Below, piece by piece: positions 1 to 8,184 of a DNA stretch of 64,000 nt. Under the pieces are notes generated by a model. The model had not been told where the DNA came from and did no database searches. It was given only the letters and a program-made list of their open reading frames with translations. The position numbers were made by a program, and so were the translations under genes. Source of the stretch: Desulfuromonadaceae bacterium (GTDB lineage Bacteria; Desulfobacterota; Desulfuromonadia; Geobacterales; Pseudopelobacteraceae). Each line of letters starts with the position of its first letter. The stretch's first letter is position 1. The DNA lies in assembly GCA_028687585.1 (NCBI GenBank), contig JAQTZV010000012.1:62001-126000 (forward strand), written 5' to 3'.

Positions 1-201
1 AACAAGCCAAAAGTGATTCTCGCAGATGAGCCAACTGCCGCGCTTGATACTGAAAATGGTAAAAACGTCATGGACCTTCTGAAAAAACTGGCTGTAGAAA
101 ATCATTCCGCTATCCTGGTTGTAACCCATGACCATCGCATGGTTGAAGGCTTCGACCGGATCTTTCAGGTAAGTGATGGCCGTATTACGAGAGAAAGCTA
201 A
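1..201 (+). CDS. ABC transporter ATP-binding protein, 3' end only
   Basis: The reading frame is open from the first base and ends with TAA at 199-201, so only the last 66 residues are present. They carry the Walker B/D-loop stretch [11 protein letters not shown] and the switch-region histidine in VVTHDHRM, both diagnostic of ABC ATPases. The layout (LADEPT, THD, then a short tail) matches the LolD/MacB/FtsE-like class, whose members energise lipoprotein release or MacAB-type export from the inner membrane. The Walker A and signature motifs lie outside the window, so the exact subfamily cannot be set. Confidence 0.9.
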   Translation, partial: NKPKVILADEPTAALDTENGKNVMDLLKKLAVENHSAILVVTHDHRMVEGFDRIFQVSDGRITRES

Positions 202-361
202 GCCGCTGAGTTTTTCCCACGTCAGGGGGGTGCGTATTCAGCAACTACCCCCTGCAAAGGTGTGCAATCATAGCAACACAGGTGCAGATTTTGCACGGAA
301 TATGAATCCGCTTATTGTGATAAAAGCTGTAATTTTAAGCTAATTCAACTGGTTATAAACT

Positions 362-377
362 TGGCACACCATCTGCT
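362..377 (+). promoter_or_regulatory. Sigma-54-type promoter for the 422-4822 operon
   Basis: TTGGCAC is followed by TGCT with the GG and GC dinucleotides exactly 12 bases apart (363 and 375), the spacing required by sigma-54 polymerase; only the base before TGC departs from the TTGC consensus. It lies 45 bases before the first gene, whose operon ends in an NtrC-class activator, which fits self-activation. No upstream activator site was identified. Confidence 0.6.
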
Positions 378-421
378 CTTAAAAGGTCAGATTCACTATC
401 CTACCAAGAAGGAGCATCACC

Positions 422-724
422 ATGAAAACACGCATCATCACAACAGTAGCAGTAGCGGGACTTCTGGCAGCATTGGCAACGAGTGACGTATTTGCAGCGG
501 GTCGCGGCAACGGCGGCTCCAGGGGACAGAGCACCTCCACCCAGGCAGCAGCCGGAACTACAGCAACACGACCGGCTGGCTCACAGCGCCGTGACGGCAC
601 GTTCCTCACCACCGGTGTAACGGCCAACGGCTCGACTACTCGTCAGGGTAAAGGCAGCGGCTTGATGGATGGTTCATGCCTGACCACAACACCGTCTGTC
701 CCGGCTGCAACTACCGCTCCTTAG
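422..724 (+). CDS. Small secreted Gly/Thr/Ser-rich protein
   Basis: This 100-residue protein starts with a clear Sec signal peptide (KTR, a hydrophobic stretch, cleavage around DVFA-AG). The mature part is low in complexity: rich in Gly, Thr, Ser and Ala, with Arg pairs and one Cys. I recognise no domain. An AAGGAG ribosome site lies just before the ATG. It is the first gene after a sigma-54-like promoter and is followed by a strong hairpin at 740-776, so transcript levels of this gene may exceed those of the downstream genes. The role is unknown; position suggests an envelope or extracellular component sensed or controlled by the two-component pair encoded downstream. Confidence 0.75.
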   Translation: MKTRIITTVAVAGLLAALATSDVFAAGRGNGGSRGQSTSTQAAAGTTATRPAGSQRRDGTFLTTGVTANGSTTRQGKGSGLMDGSCLTTTPSVPAATTAP

Positions 725-739
725 TATGAACCACCAACT

Positions 740-776
740 GTCCCGGCCAGACTGTACATTCCTGGCCGGGACTTTT
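740..776 (+). terminator. Rho-independent terminator or attenuator after the first gene
   Basis: A perfect 11-bp stem (GTCCCGGCCAG with CTGGCCGGGAC) and an 11-base loop are followed by TTTT. It sits between the first small gene and the rest of the operon, so it may act as a partial terminator. Confidence 0.8.
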
Positions 777-803
777 ATTGCTCGATGAATGGAGGTTGCC
801 GCT

Positions 804-1337
804 ATGAAACAAGTTGTTGTTATCCTGATTGCTGTTACTCTGATTTGTGGCGGTGCCAGTAAAACCTTTGCTTTCTGGGGTGATGTTGCGCGTCAGAGTC
901 CCAGTGGGCTCGATGTTGCTGCCGGTTATGATGTAAATACCGTAACCACCATACGCGGAACGGTCATCACACCTCCTGCCAAAGCAGATAAGAATGAGCA
1001 TACCCAGATGACCATAGCGACGGGGCAAGGTGTTGCAACGGTACTGCTTGGCCCCTGGTCATACTGGGAACGACAAGGCTTCACCGTGAACCGTGACCAG
1101 GAAATCAGTATAACCGGTTCCAGAGCCCAGGGGAAAGATGGCTCGACCTATCTCTTTGCCCAGAAACTGGAAAATATAACGGCCGGCAGTTCACTTTCAC
1201 TGCGCTCTGATTCAGGTGTTCCAAACTGGTCGCGTGGTCGCGGCGGTGGAGGCGGCGGTGGAGGGCAAAACATTAATCGTGGCACTGGTGGTGGAGCAGG
1301 GTATCGTGGCGGCGCCATGAGGGGGGGGGGTAGATGA
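804..1337 (+). CDS. Secreted protein with OB-like core and Gly-rich tail
   Basis: The protein has 177 residues. ATG at 804 is preferred over 789 because GGAGG (791-795) is correctly spaced for it. The N-terminus is a signal peptide ending near TFA. Residues about 45-125 look beta-rich and OB-like (the RGTVITPP strand, a TVLLGPWSYW segment, then EISITGSRAQGKDG), similar in style to small periplasmic proteins that follow surface proteins in these bacteria. The C-terminus is a Gly/Arg-rich tail with runs of glycine, encoded in part by ten consecutive G bases. Its stop overlaps the start of the barrel gene, so the two are translationally coupled. Function unknown. Confidence 0.75.
   Translation: MKQVVVILIAVTLICGGASKTFAFWGDVARQSPSGLDVAAGYDVNTVTTIRGTVITPPAKADKNEHTQMTIATGQGVATVLLGPWSYWERQGFTVNRDQEISITGSRAQGKDGSTYLFAQKLENITAGSSLSLRSDSGVPNWSRGRGGGGGGGGQNINRGTGGGAGYRGGAMRGGGR
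1321..1330 (+). repeat. Ten-base poly-G tract at a gene junction
   Basis: Ten consecutive G bases lie in the last codons of the 804 gene, directly before its TGA and the overlapping ATG of the next gene. Loss or gain of one G would change the frame at the stop and the coupling to the barrel gene. Homopolymers of this length slip readily during replication. Confidence 0.85.
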
Positions 1338-2212
1338 TGAATTCACCGGTTTTTTCTGCAGTTGCAGTATTTGTACTCATTACATTTCTTTCAGGGGCTT
1401 CATGGGGCGTCGAGCTTTCTGAAAAACAGTCAACCGCATCTATCAGCGTTGGTGGCGAATTCAGCTCGGGTAGCTACAATACCGCGAGTACCACCCGCAG
1501 TTTCTATCTGCCGCTGATTGCCAGTTGGTATCCGACCGACCGCCTTGATACGAGTGTAGAGTTGCCGTTTCTTTATCAAAGCAGTTCCGAGATAACGACA
1601 TCCATCTATCAAACTCCAACCGCCATGACCAGTTCCCAGAGCACAGCCCGCCGAGGTGGAACCGGTGGACAAAGTGGATCCGTTGGAACAAGCGGAACAA
1701 GCGGAACAAGCGGAACAGGCAGTTCAGCGGTTTCAGGGCTTGGCGACATTGTGTTGCGGGCAGGGTATATCCTGACTTTTGAGGGCGACGCCCTGCCACA
1801 GCTCAGAACGTCCCTGTTTGTCAAAGCGCCGACCGCTTCAGTTTCCGACGGACTTGGCACGGGAGAATTCGACCTCGGCGGAGGGCTTGATCTCTCCAAA
1901 TGGTTCGGCGACATGTATCTGGCCGGGGAGGCCATCTATTGTTATCAGGGCAAAGTGGCCGGTTTTGGATTAAGGGACTACCTCAGTTACAGCGGTACCG
2001 TCGGGTATCAGGTGACGCACGGCATCCTCCCGATGCTGGTTGTCAAGGGAGCAACGGCTCCTTCTGATTATTCCGACAACCTTCTGGAAATACGGGGCAG
2101 GCTGCTCCTGTCTCTTACCCCGTCAACAGCAATGGATCTCTTTGTTTCCCGTGGCATCAGTAACAGTAGTCCCGACTTCGCCGGCGGTGTTGCGGTCGTC
2201 TATTCGTTCTGA
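1334..2212 (+). CDS. Outer-membrane beta-barrel protein (MetA-pathway/transporter-like)
   Basis: This 292-residue protein has a signal peptide ending near SWG, then alternating strands (SISVGGEFSSGSY, FYLPLIASWYP, DTSVELPFLYQSS) and a terminal VVYSF aromatic strand, as in outer-membrane barrels. The style resembles proteins annotated as putative phenol-degradation MetA-pathway or transporter family. A low-complexity loop about residues 105-135 contains SGTSGTSGT repeats encoded by a near-perfect tandem 9-base repeat. The start overlaps the previous gene by four bases and the stop overlaps the next start (TGATG), so the operon is tightly coupled. It may be the outer-membrane partner of the secreted proteins before it. 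Confidence 0.75.
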   Translation: MMNSPVFSAVAVFVLITFLSGASWGVELSEKQSTASISVGGEFSSGSYNTASTTRSFYLPLIASWYPTDRLDTSVELPFLYQSSSEITTSIYQTPTAMTSSQSTARRGGTGGQSGSVGTSGTSGTSGTGSSAVSGLGDIVLRAGYILTFEGDALPQLRTSLFVKAPTASVSDGLGTGEFDLGGGLDLSKWFGDMYLAGEAIYCYQGKVAGFGLRDYLSYSGTVGYQVTHGILPMLVVKGATAPSDYSDNLLEIRGRLLLSLTPSTAMDLFVSRGISNSSPDFAGGVAVVYSF

Positions 2213-3438
2213 TGCGAAAAGTCGAGCGTTTTATCATTGCTGTCCCAATTTGTTTTACCCTCCTGGTGGTGTGGTTTTCCTGGAGTGCATTTCAGGCCGC
2301 TCCACAAGTTGCGGAAGAGAATCTGCGCGGCGCGGGGCTCTCCATAGCAGCTGCCATAGAACAGCTTGCTGCGGTCAATCCGGATTTTCAATCACTGACA
2401 CGTTACCGCACGGTTGATATCGCCTATTTTTCACTGGTCGACCAACAGAAAGTTATTCGCTTTCATACCAATTCCGCACTCATCGGAACAGTTTCAGAGG
2501 AAGCAATTCCAAGTATTGATAGCAAAAGCGGCATCTATGAAGGGCGTAAAAAACTCGGCACCGGTGAGAAGATATATCTCCTTCAAACCACCATCCATGG
2601 AGCTGGTGATGACTATCTCCTAACCCTTGGATTACATACGTACCGGGCTGATCGAGTTGTCAGGCGGGCGCAGGCTGGTGTTACGGTAGTGGTTTTTCTG
2701 ACTATCTCTCTTTGGCTCGTTACCCTTGGCGTTATGTATCTGTTGCGGCGAGACGAAAAACACCAACATGAGCTGGCGCGGCAAGAGGAAATGGCGCGTC
2801 TTGGTGAGTTGGGGGCGGTCATGGCGCATGAAATCCGTAACCCGCTTGCCGGCATCAAAGGTTTTGCACAACTTATCGAAACTGCTGAAACAACCGATCA
2901 GGCGCGCCTCTATGCGGACAGGATAGTGACCCAATCTCTCCGTATGGAATCGCTGGTTAGTGACCTGCTTTCCTTTGTGCGTGAGGATAGGGGGGAACGG
3001 CAATTGGCTGATTTTGCTGCACTGGTCGAGGATTGCGTTACGATGATACGATCAGAGGCTGATTCGGCAAAGGTTACGGTCGTTTACTCCTCACAAACGC
3101 CACTCAAGCTTATGATTGCCTCAGATCGTATAATTCAGCTGCTGCTCAATCTGTTGAAAAACGGGCTGCAGGCGATGCCGGACGGCGGTGCGTTACGGGT
3201 CGAACTTGAAAAGGTGAAATCCGACGCTATAATGAGAGTCTGTGACTCCGGTATCGGTATTCCCCCTGAAGACATCTCGCACATCTTTGAACCATTCTGG
3301 ACCAGCAAAGCGCGTGGCACTGGGCTTGGGCTGGCACTTTGCCGCAAAGTGGCCCTTGAGCATGCCGGTAGTCTGACGGTTGAGAGTACGGTTGGGGTCG
3401 GTACCACATTCACACTGCAGCTGCCGCTGGAGAATTAA
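2212..3438 (+). CDS. Membrane sensor histidine kinase (NtrB/ZraS-like)
   Basis: The 408-residue kinase has an N-terminal transmembrane helix (about 8-32), a periplasmic sensor region of about 120 residues, a second helix (about 158-180), and a cytoplasmic kinase core. The H-box is MAHEIRNPLAGIKG (phospho-acceptor His about 206), followed by the N-box LLKNGLQAMP, DSGIGIPP and GTGLGLAL nucleotide-binding boxes. It starts inside the stop of the barrel gene. The partner is the NtrC-class regulator that begins five bases after its stop. The periplasmic domain was not assigned, so the signal is unknown; an envelope or metal-stress role as for ZraS is possible but unproved. Confidence 0.92.
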   Translation: MRKVERFIIAVPICFTLLVVWFSWSAFQAAPQVAEENLRGAGLSIAAAIEQLAAVNPDFQSLTRYRTVDIAYFSLVDQQKVIRFHTNSALIGTVSEEAIPSIDSKSGIYEGRKKLGTGEKIYLLQTTIHGAGDDYLLTLGLHTYRADRVVRRAQAGVTVVVFLTISLWLVTLGVMYLLRRDEKHQHELARQEEMARLGELGAVMAHEIRNPLAGIKGFAQLIETAETTDQARLYADRIVTQSLRMESLVSDLLSFVREDRGERQLADFAALVEDCVTMIRSEADSAKVTVVYSSQTPLKLMIASDRIIQLLLNLLKNGLQAMPDGGALRVELEKVKSDAIMRVCDSGIGIPPEDISHIFEPFWTSKARGTGLGLALCRKVALEHAGSLTVESTVGVGTTFTLQLPLEN

Positions 3439-3442
3439 CACC

Positions 3443-4822
3443 ATGTCTGCAACCATACTGATTGTTGAAGATGATGCCGTATTTCGGGAACTGCTGACGA
3501 CCATTCTGGACGCTGCCGGCTATACTGTTGCTACCGCCTCTGATGGCGGTGAGGGGTTACGGCGCATTCAGCGGGAGCGCTTTGATCTGGTTATTTCAGA
3601 TTTAAAAATGCCGGTCAGGAGTGGGCTGGAGCTTTTCCACCTTGTGCATGATGAGCCAAATTCGCCGCTGTTTATCTTCATCACCGCATTTGGTCGCTTG
3701 GAAGAGGCGGTTGCGGCAATCAAAGGTGGTGCCTTTGATTTTTTACCCAAACCGCTTGAAAATCCGGCAGCTCTTCTCGCAACCGTAAAACGGGCCATAG
3801 ACCAGGTGGAATTGCAGCGAATGAGTATTTCTCTGCAGGAACTTGACAATGCCGGGCTGCCGCCGCAGGAGTTGCTCTTTAGCGGCAGGGCAATGGAGCG
3901 GGTGGAAAAGTTGGTGTTCGATGTGGCAAAGACACCGACCTCCGTGCTTCTGATGGGAGAGAGCGGTACCGGCAAGGAGGTTGTTGCGCGCACAATTCAT
4001 CTGGCAAGTCCGCGCAAAAGCGGGCCGTTCATTCCGCTAAACTGTGCCGCCATCCCTGAAAATCTGCTGGAAAGTGAACTGTTCGGTCACGAACGGGGTG
4101 CTTTCACCGGCGCTGTCCAGGCACGGCGGGGAAAATTCGAACTTGCGCAAGGGGGCACACTGTTTCTTGATGAGATCGGTGAAATGCCGCCGCTTCTGCA
4201 GGCGAAACTGTTGCGGGTTCTGCAGGAGCGGGTTTTTGAGCGGCTTGGCGGCTCCCTGTTGATCAAGGCCGACGTGCGAGTAATCGCTGCCACGAATCGC
4301 GACCTTGCCGTTGAGGTTGCAGATAAGCGTTTCCGTGAAGATCTCTATTATCGTCTGAATGTCTTTCCCATACTCCTGCCGCCACTTCGGGAACGCGCTG
4401 ATGCTATTCACGCGCTTGCCAAATATTTTTGTGCCCGTTTTTCTGCTACGGCGGGGCTTCGGCGTGTTATCGGTATAACGCCGGATGCGCTGCGTTTGAT
4501 GGCCTTATACGGTTGGCCCGGCAATGTGCGCGAACTTCAGAATGTTATTGAACGTGGCATCATACTGGCCAACAGGGAAATTACACCGGATGAGTTGCCT
4601 CTGCAGATAGTTAAATGCGGCAGCGCAACTCAATCCGGTGAAGGACTTCTCAAACATGGCGAAACTGAGGCGATTAGAGCTGTTTTGCTGAGAAATCGCG
4701 GTAATCGTCGCCAAGCTGCTCAGGAGCTTGGCTTCTCACTTCGAACCCTGCAGTATCGCCTGAAAGAGTTGGGGCTGGCGGGAAAGGATGGGGGTGAATA
4801 TTCTCTGTTATCGAAAAAATAA
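3443..4822 (+). CDS. Sigma-54-dependent response regulator (NtrC family)
   Basis: ATG at 3443 opens directly with the receiver domain ([14 protein letters not shown]; phospho-Asp in LVISDLKMP), giving 459 residues. The central AAA+ domain has Walker A GESGTGKE, the sigma-54 contact loop GAFTGA, Walker [13 protein letters not shown] and an arginine-finger region [13 protein letters not shown]. The C-terminus is a Fis-type helix-turn-helix ([20 protein letters not shown]). This is a complete NtrC-class activator, expected to drive sigma-54 promoters when phosphorylated by the adjacent kinase. The sigma-54-like site at 362-377 is an obvious candidate target. An upstream in-frame extension inside the kinase gene is rejected because it precedes the receiver. 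Confidence 0.95.
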   Translation: MSATILIVEDDAVFRELLTTILDAAGYTVATASDGGEGLRRIQRERFDLVISDLKMPVRSGLELFHLVHDEPNSPLFIFITAFGRLEEAVAAIKGGAFDFLPKPLENPAALLATVKRAIDQVELQRMSISLQELDNAGLPPQELLFSGRAMERVEKLVFDVAKTPTSVLLMGESGTGKEVVARTIHLASPRKSGPFIPLNCAAIPENLLESELFGHERGAFTGAVQARRGKFELAQGGTLFLDEIGEMPPLLQAKLLRVLQERVFERLGGSLLIKADVRVIAATNRDLAVEVADKRFREDLYYRLNVFPILLPPLRERADAIHALAKYFCARFSATAGLRRVIGITPDALRLMALYGWPGNVRELQNVIERGIILANREITPDELPLQIVKCGSATQSGEGLLKHGETEAIRAVLLRNRGNRRQAAQELGFSLRTLQYRLKELGLAGKDGGEYSLLSKK

Positions 4823-4855
4823 CCTAACCCTGATAAACAGGATAAGTGCGTTAAC

Positions 4856-4894
4856 GAAGTTATTTTCTGCCAGAAACGCGCAGAAAATAACTTC
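4856..4894. terminator. 14-bp inverted repeat after the regulator gene
   Basis: A perfect 14-bp stem (4856-4869 with 4881-4894; core GTTATTTTCTG/CAGAAAATAAC) encloses an 11-base loop. There is no long T-run, so it may be a weak terminator, an mRNA end stabiliser or a protein-binding palindrome. Confidence 0.5.
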
Positions 4895-5047
4895 TAACTT
4901 ACTAAAACGGATGATTTCTATTCTTTCGCTTTGACGACAAACTGCTTCGACCCGCAGGAAGAAGGAACTGGCAGCGATTTAGAACGAATCAGGTAATGAA
5001 ATGCCATCATTCATGAAAGGAATGGTGTTTTTTTTGTATTATATATA

Positions 5048-5076
5048 TTGACATTCATATAATTGGATAGTATTTT
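5048..5076 (+). promoter_or_regulatory. Sigma-70-type promoter for the NifX-like gene
   Basis: TTGACA (5048-5053), a 17-base spacer and TATTTT (5071-5076) lie in an AT-rich stretch 33 bases before the ATG. The -35 is perfect. Its position just ahead of the 5109 gene fits. Confidence 0.6.
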
Positions 5077-5108
5077 GTGCATAGTCACAAAACTAATGGA
5101 GGTACACT

Positions 5109-5489
5109 ATGAAAGTCTGTTTCCCGGTAGTAGAGAATCAGGGGCTGGCCAGTCAAATATTCAATCATTTCGGTTCGGCACCCGAGTTTATCGTAGTTGA
5201 TATGGTCACCAGCGAGTTTTTGTCAATCAGCAACAGCGATACGGTGCATCAGCACGGAGCATGCAATCCGGTTGCAGGTCTTGGCGGGCATCATGTTGAT
5301 GCAATCGTAGTAGGTGGAATCGGCGGCGGAGCCCTGCATAAACTGAATTCTGCCGGAATACGGGCGTTCAAGGCTAATGATGGCTTGATTTCTGACAATA
5401 TTGAGTTGTTTAAGTCAGGGACGCTCCAGGAATATCTGCCAGGCCATACCTGTGGCGGTCACGGCCATAGCCACGGCTGCTCACACTAG
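5109..5489 (+). CDS. NifX/NifB-C-terminal-like cofactor-binding protein
   Basis: This 126-residue protein belongs to the dinitrogenase iron-molybdenum cofactor family (NifX, NafY, NifB C-terminus and stand-alone relatives). The family fold is visible in VCFPVVENQGLASQIFNHFGSA at the start, the EFIVVDM strand and VVGGIGGGALHKLNSAGIRAF. The C-terminus is a His/Cys cluster (HTCGGHGHSHGCSH), likely metal-binding. Stand-alone members are often next to DUF134 proteins, as here, and are widespread in genomes without nitrogenase genes nearby, so a nif role should not be assumed. GGAGG precedes the start and a TTGACA promoter lies upstream. Confidence 0.88.
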   Translation: MKVCFPVVENQGLASQIFNHFGSAPEFIVVDMVTSEFLSISNSDTVHQHGACNPVAGLGGHHVDAIVVGGIGGGALHKLNSAGIRAFKANDGLISDNIELFKSGTLQEYLPGHTCGGHGHSHGCSH

Positions 5490-5491
5490 GT

Positions 5492-5782
5492 ATGTCACGA
5501 CCACGTAAGCCAAGAATTTGTGCATGCCCGCACCGCGCAGGTTACTCAGCCGTTTTCAAACCAGCCGGTACATCACTGAAAGACATGGAGATTATCCCGC
5601 TTGCCCAGGATGAGTTGGAGGTTTTACATTTGTGTGACGGAGAAGGGAAGAATCAGATTGAGGCGGGCGTCTGCATGGGAGTATCTCGCGGTACGGTGCA
5701 ACGCCTTCTGGCCAGCGCCCGATGCAAGGTGGCCCAGGCGCTTGTCGGGAAGAAGGCTCTGGCGATTTCGGGCAGCATATAG
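5492..5782 (+). CDS. DUF134 family helix-turn-helix protein
   Basis: The 96-residue protein opens with PRKPRIC and a conserved ACPHRAGYSAVFKPAG segment, then has MEIIPLAQDELEVLHLCDGEGKN leading into a helix-turn-helix (QIEAGVCMGVSRGTVQRLLASARCKVAQALV). This is the DUF134 pattern, related to sigma factor region 4. It starts two bases after the NifX-like stop, so the two are co-translated, a common pairing. A regulatory or metal-dependent DNA-binding role is likely but no target is visible. Confidence 0.88.
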   Translation: MSRPRKPRICACPHRAGYSAVFKPAGTSLKDMEIIPLAQDELEVLHLCDGEGKNQIEAGVCMGVSRGTVQRLLASARCKVAQALVGKKALAISGSI

Positions 5783-5852
5783 CCGGCTGCGTGGAGTCTG
5801 GTTACCACATGAGAGAAATATCAAAAATAATAACCGATAAGGGAGGACGGCA

Positions 5853-6035
5853 ATGCCAATATTTGAATATCGCTGTACTGAGTGCGGATGTAATTTTGAA
5901 AAACTTCATAAAACAACAACTGAGCCTAAACCGGCCTGTCCGGATTGTGGCTCGTGGGAGATCCAAAAAGAGTTTTCTACATTTTCTTCAGTTGGGCCTT
6001 CAACTTCAGGCACCGGTTGTAACTCCGGCGGTTGA
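5853..6035 (+). CDS. FmdB-type zinc ribbon protein
   Basis: A 60-residue protein starting [19 protein letters not shown], with the second knuckle CPDCG about 20 residues later: the FmdB zinc ribbon fold. A Ser/Gly-rich tail ends it. FmdB proteins are predicted regulators of unknown target. A GGGAGG ribosome site precedes the start. An overlapping longer frame (5722-6078) is a shadow. Confidence 0.88.
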   Translation: MPIFEYRCTECGCNFEKLHKTTTEPKPACPDCGSWEIQKEFSTFSSVGPSTSGTGCNSGG

Positions 6036-6174
6036 AGGATGCCATCCTGACACCGGTTCGGTGTCGTCCAGAGATTAAAAAAATCACACGGTTCCATAAC
6101 GCGAAGAATACTTTGCTTTATTACTGGAATAGAAAATACATACAGCTGGTTAGCTTCTAAAATGGAGGGAACAT

Positions 6175-7875
6175 ATGAACATGCGAATTGTCGTCATCGG
6201 TGCTAATGCGGCCGGTGCCAAGGCCGCCTCGAAAGCGAAAAGGATCAACCCCAAAGCCGAAGTAACACTGATTGACCGAGGGAGCTTCATTTCGTATGGG
6301 GCATGCGGTATTCCATATTACGTGTCAGATACGGTAGCTGATGTGAAGGAGTTGATGAGCACGCCGGTTGGCGTTGTTCGCGACGCTCACTTCTTTAAAA
6401 AGGTTAAAGGGGTTACGGTCAAAACTCGTACTAAAGTGACCGGAATTGACCGCGAAGCCAAGGTTGTCCATCTCCTTGAAACGGGTACAGCCGAGATAGC
6501 GTCTCTGGAATACGATCGTCTTATTCTTGCTACGGGTAGTTCACCATTTATTCCCCAAATAAGCAATGTCGATCTCCCAAATATCTTGACCGTCAAATCC
6601 ATTGAAGATGCCGAGCTGCTTAAAAACTGCGCCATTTCGGGCGACACAGCCTGTATTGTCGGAGGCGGATTGATCGGCCTGGAAACAGCAGAAGCTCTTC
6701 AGCAGAAGGGTATGCAAGTAACGGTCATTGAAATGCGAGAGCAGCTTCTACCCGGCATCCTTGATCAAGAGATGGCTTTTCTCGTTGAAAAACAACTCCG
6801 GCAGCAGGGCGTAAGGGTTATAACCGGCTCAAGGGTAACCGGCTTTACCGGCGAGAGTGCCGTAGAAAAAGTACTTATCGGCGAGCAGGAGTTGCCTGCA
6901 GACTTGGTTGTGCTTGCCCCCGGTGTCAGTCCCAATGTCGAGTTGGCACGTGCTGCCGGTATCGACATCGGCATTACCGGAGCAATTGCGGTTGATGCGA
7001 GGTTGTGCACCAATGATCCTTATATCTACGCCTGTGGAGATTGTTGCGAGACCACCCATCTGATAACCGGGAGGAAAGTTAACATCCCTCTTGGCAGCAC
7101 AGCGAACAAACAAGGACGTGTTGCCGGAATCAACGCTGCCGGAGGCGCAGCAACTTTCAGCGGCGTTATCGGCACCAGTATCCTCAGAGTCTTTACCATC
7201 AATGCCGGAAAAACCGGCCTGTCCGAAACTGAAGCAAAAGCCAGCGGCTTTGATATTGAGACCGTGTTGTCTCCGGCCCATGACAAAGCTCACTTTTTTC
7301 CGGGAGCAAGGCCGATTATCCTGAAACTGATAGCAGAAAAGACAACCGGCAGAGTTCTCGGGCTGCAGGCTGTTGGTGAAGGCGCTGTTGACAAGCGACT
7401 CGATGCTGCTGCAACAGCAATAACCTTCCGTGCCACAGCAGAGCAGTTGTCTCAGATAGATTTGGCCTATGCGCCACCCTATTCTGCAGCCATGGACAAT
7501 CTCATAGTGGCGGCAGATATTATGAAAAACAAACTGACAGGCCATGGCAGAGGAATTTCGTCGCACGAGGTAAAGCAAAAATTCGATGATGGTGACGATT
7601 TTATTCTACTGGATGTACGTTCTCCCGCAGAACATAGCGAGATCGGCATTGAAGGAGCAAAACTGATTCCACTGGGAATGCTGCGCGAAAAGTTGGATGA
7701 ACTGCCAAGAGACAAGGAAATAATTGCCTTCTGCAAGGTCAGCCTTCGAGGCTACGAAGCCCAGAAGATTCTTGACGCCGCCGGCTTTGAAAATACAAAA
7801 TATTTGGATGGCGGCATACTTGCCTGGCCGTACCCGCTTAGAGGAAATAGTATCGTTACAGAGCACTCGTTGTGA
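6175..7875 (+). CDS. CoA-disulfide reductase with C-terminal rhodanese domain
   Basis: This 566-residue flavoprotein contains an N-terminal FAD Rossmann motif (VVIGANAAGAKAA), the single active-site cysteine in SYGACGIPYY (Cys44), the NAD(P)H motif CIVGGGLIGLETAEAL near 160 and the FAD-closing YACGDC segment near 285. The last 100 residues form a rhodanese domain (HEVKQKF, FILLDVRSPAEHSEIG) with a catalytic cysteine in AFCKVSLRGY near 520. The architecture matches CoADR-Rhd enzymes, which reduce CoA disulfides, persulfides or polysulfides with NAD(P)H. In a sulfur/metal reducer, a persulfide reductase role is plausible. GGAGGG precedes the start. No transcription signal was resolved in the 140 bases before it. 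Confidence 0.93.
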   Translation: MNMRIVVIGANAAGAKAASKAKRINPKAEVTLIDRGSFISYGACGIPYYVSDTVADVKELMSTPVGVVRDAHFFKKVKGVTVKTRTKVTGIDREAKVVHLLETGTAEIASLEYDRLILATGSSPFIPQISNVDLPNILTVKSIEDAELLKNCAISGDTACIVGGGLIGLETAEALQQKGMQVTVIEMREQLLPGILDQEMAFLVEKQLRQQGVRVITGSRVTGFTGESAVEKVLIGEQELPADLVVLAPGVSPNVELARAAGIDIGITGAIAVDARLCTNDPYIYACGDCCETTHLITGRKVNIPLGSTANKQGRVAGINAAGGAATFSGVIGTSILRVFTINAGKTGLSETEAKASGFDIETVLSPAHDKAHFFPGARPIILKLIAEKTTGRVLGLQAVGEGAVDKRLDAAATAITFRATAEQLSQIDLAYAPPYSAAMDNLIVAADIMKNKLTGHGRGISSHEVKQKFDDGDDFILLDVRSPAEHSEIGIEGAKLIPLGMLREKLDELPRDKEIIAFCKVSLRGYEAQKILDAAGFENTKYLDGGILAWPYPLRGNSIVTEHSL

Positions 7876-8127
7876 ACTTGACACCCCAGAGGAGTGAAAT
7901 ACTCGCTGTTCTCGAAAACAAACAAACTCCACTGCAGCCGACGATTGCGTAAATGAAGCGGCGTCTTCGGCTATTTGACCGAAAAAATCCCGTTAAACCA
8001 CCGATTGGTTTTTAGAATAACAGTTTATTTCAATTACGGATTATTTTAATAAAACATAAATATGCGTTAAACCATATATTTGGAATGCACATAGTTTTAT
8101 ATTATCGAATTATTCGTATAAGTGGAA

Positions 8128-8155
8128 TTGACCTTGCAAAAATACGTGGTATATA
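8128..8155 (+). promoter_or_regulatory. Promoter in the 7876-8184 intergenic region
   Basis: The 309-base gap is AT-rich and holds no gene. Near its end, TTGACC (8128-8133), a 16-base spacer and TATATA (8150-8155) form a sigma-70-like promoter about 30 bases before the DUF3373 gene, with GGGAGG as ribosome site. Confidence 0.5.
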
Positions 8156-8184
8156 GACTCAATCTTACTCTATAGGGAGGTAGT

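Noticed and set aside
5109..5489. Nitrogen-fixation locus
   Set aside because: The NifX-like protein is stand-alone with DUF134 and no nitrogenase genes are in the window.
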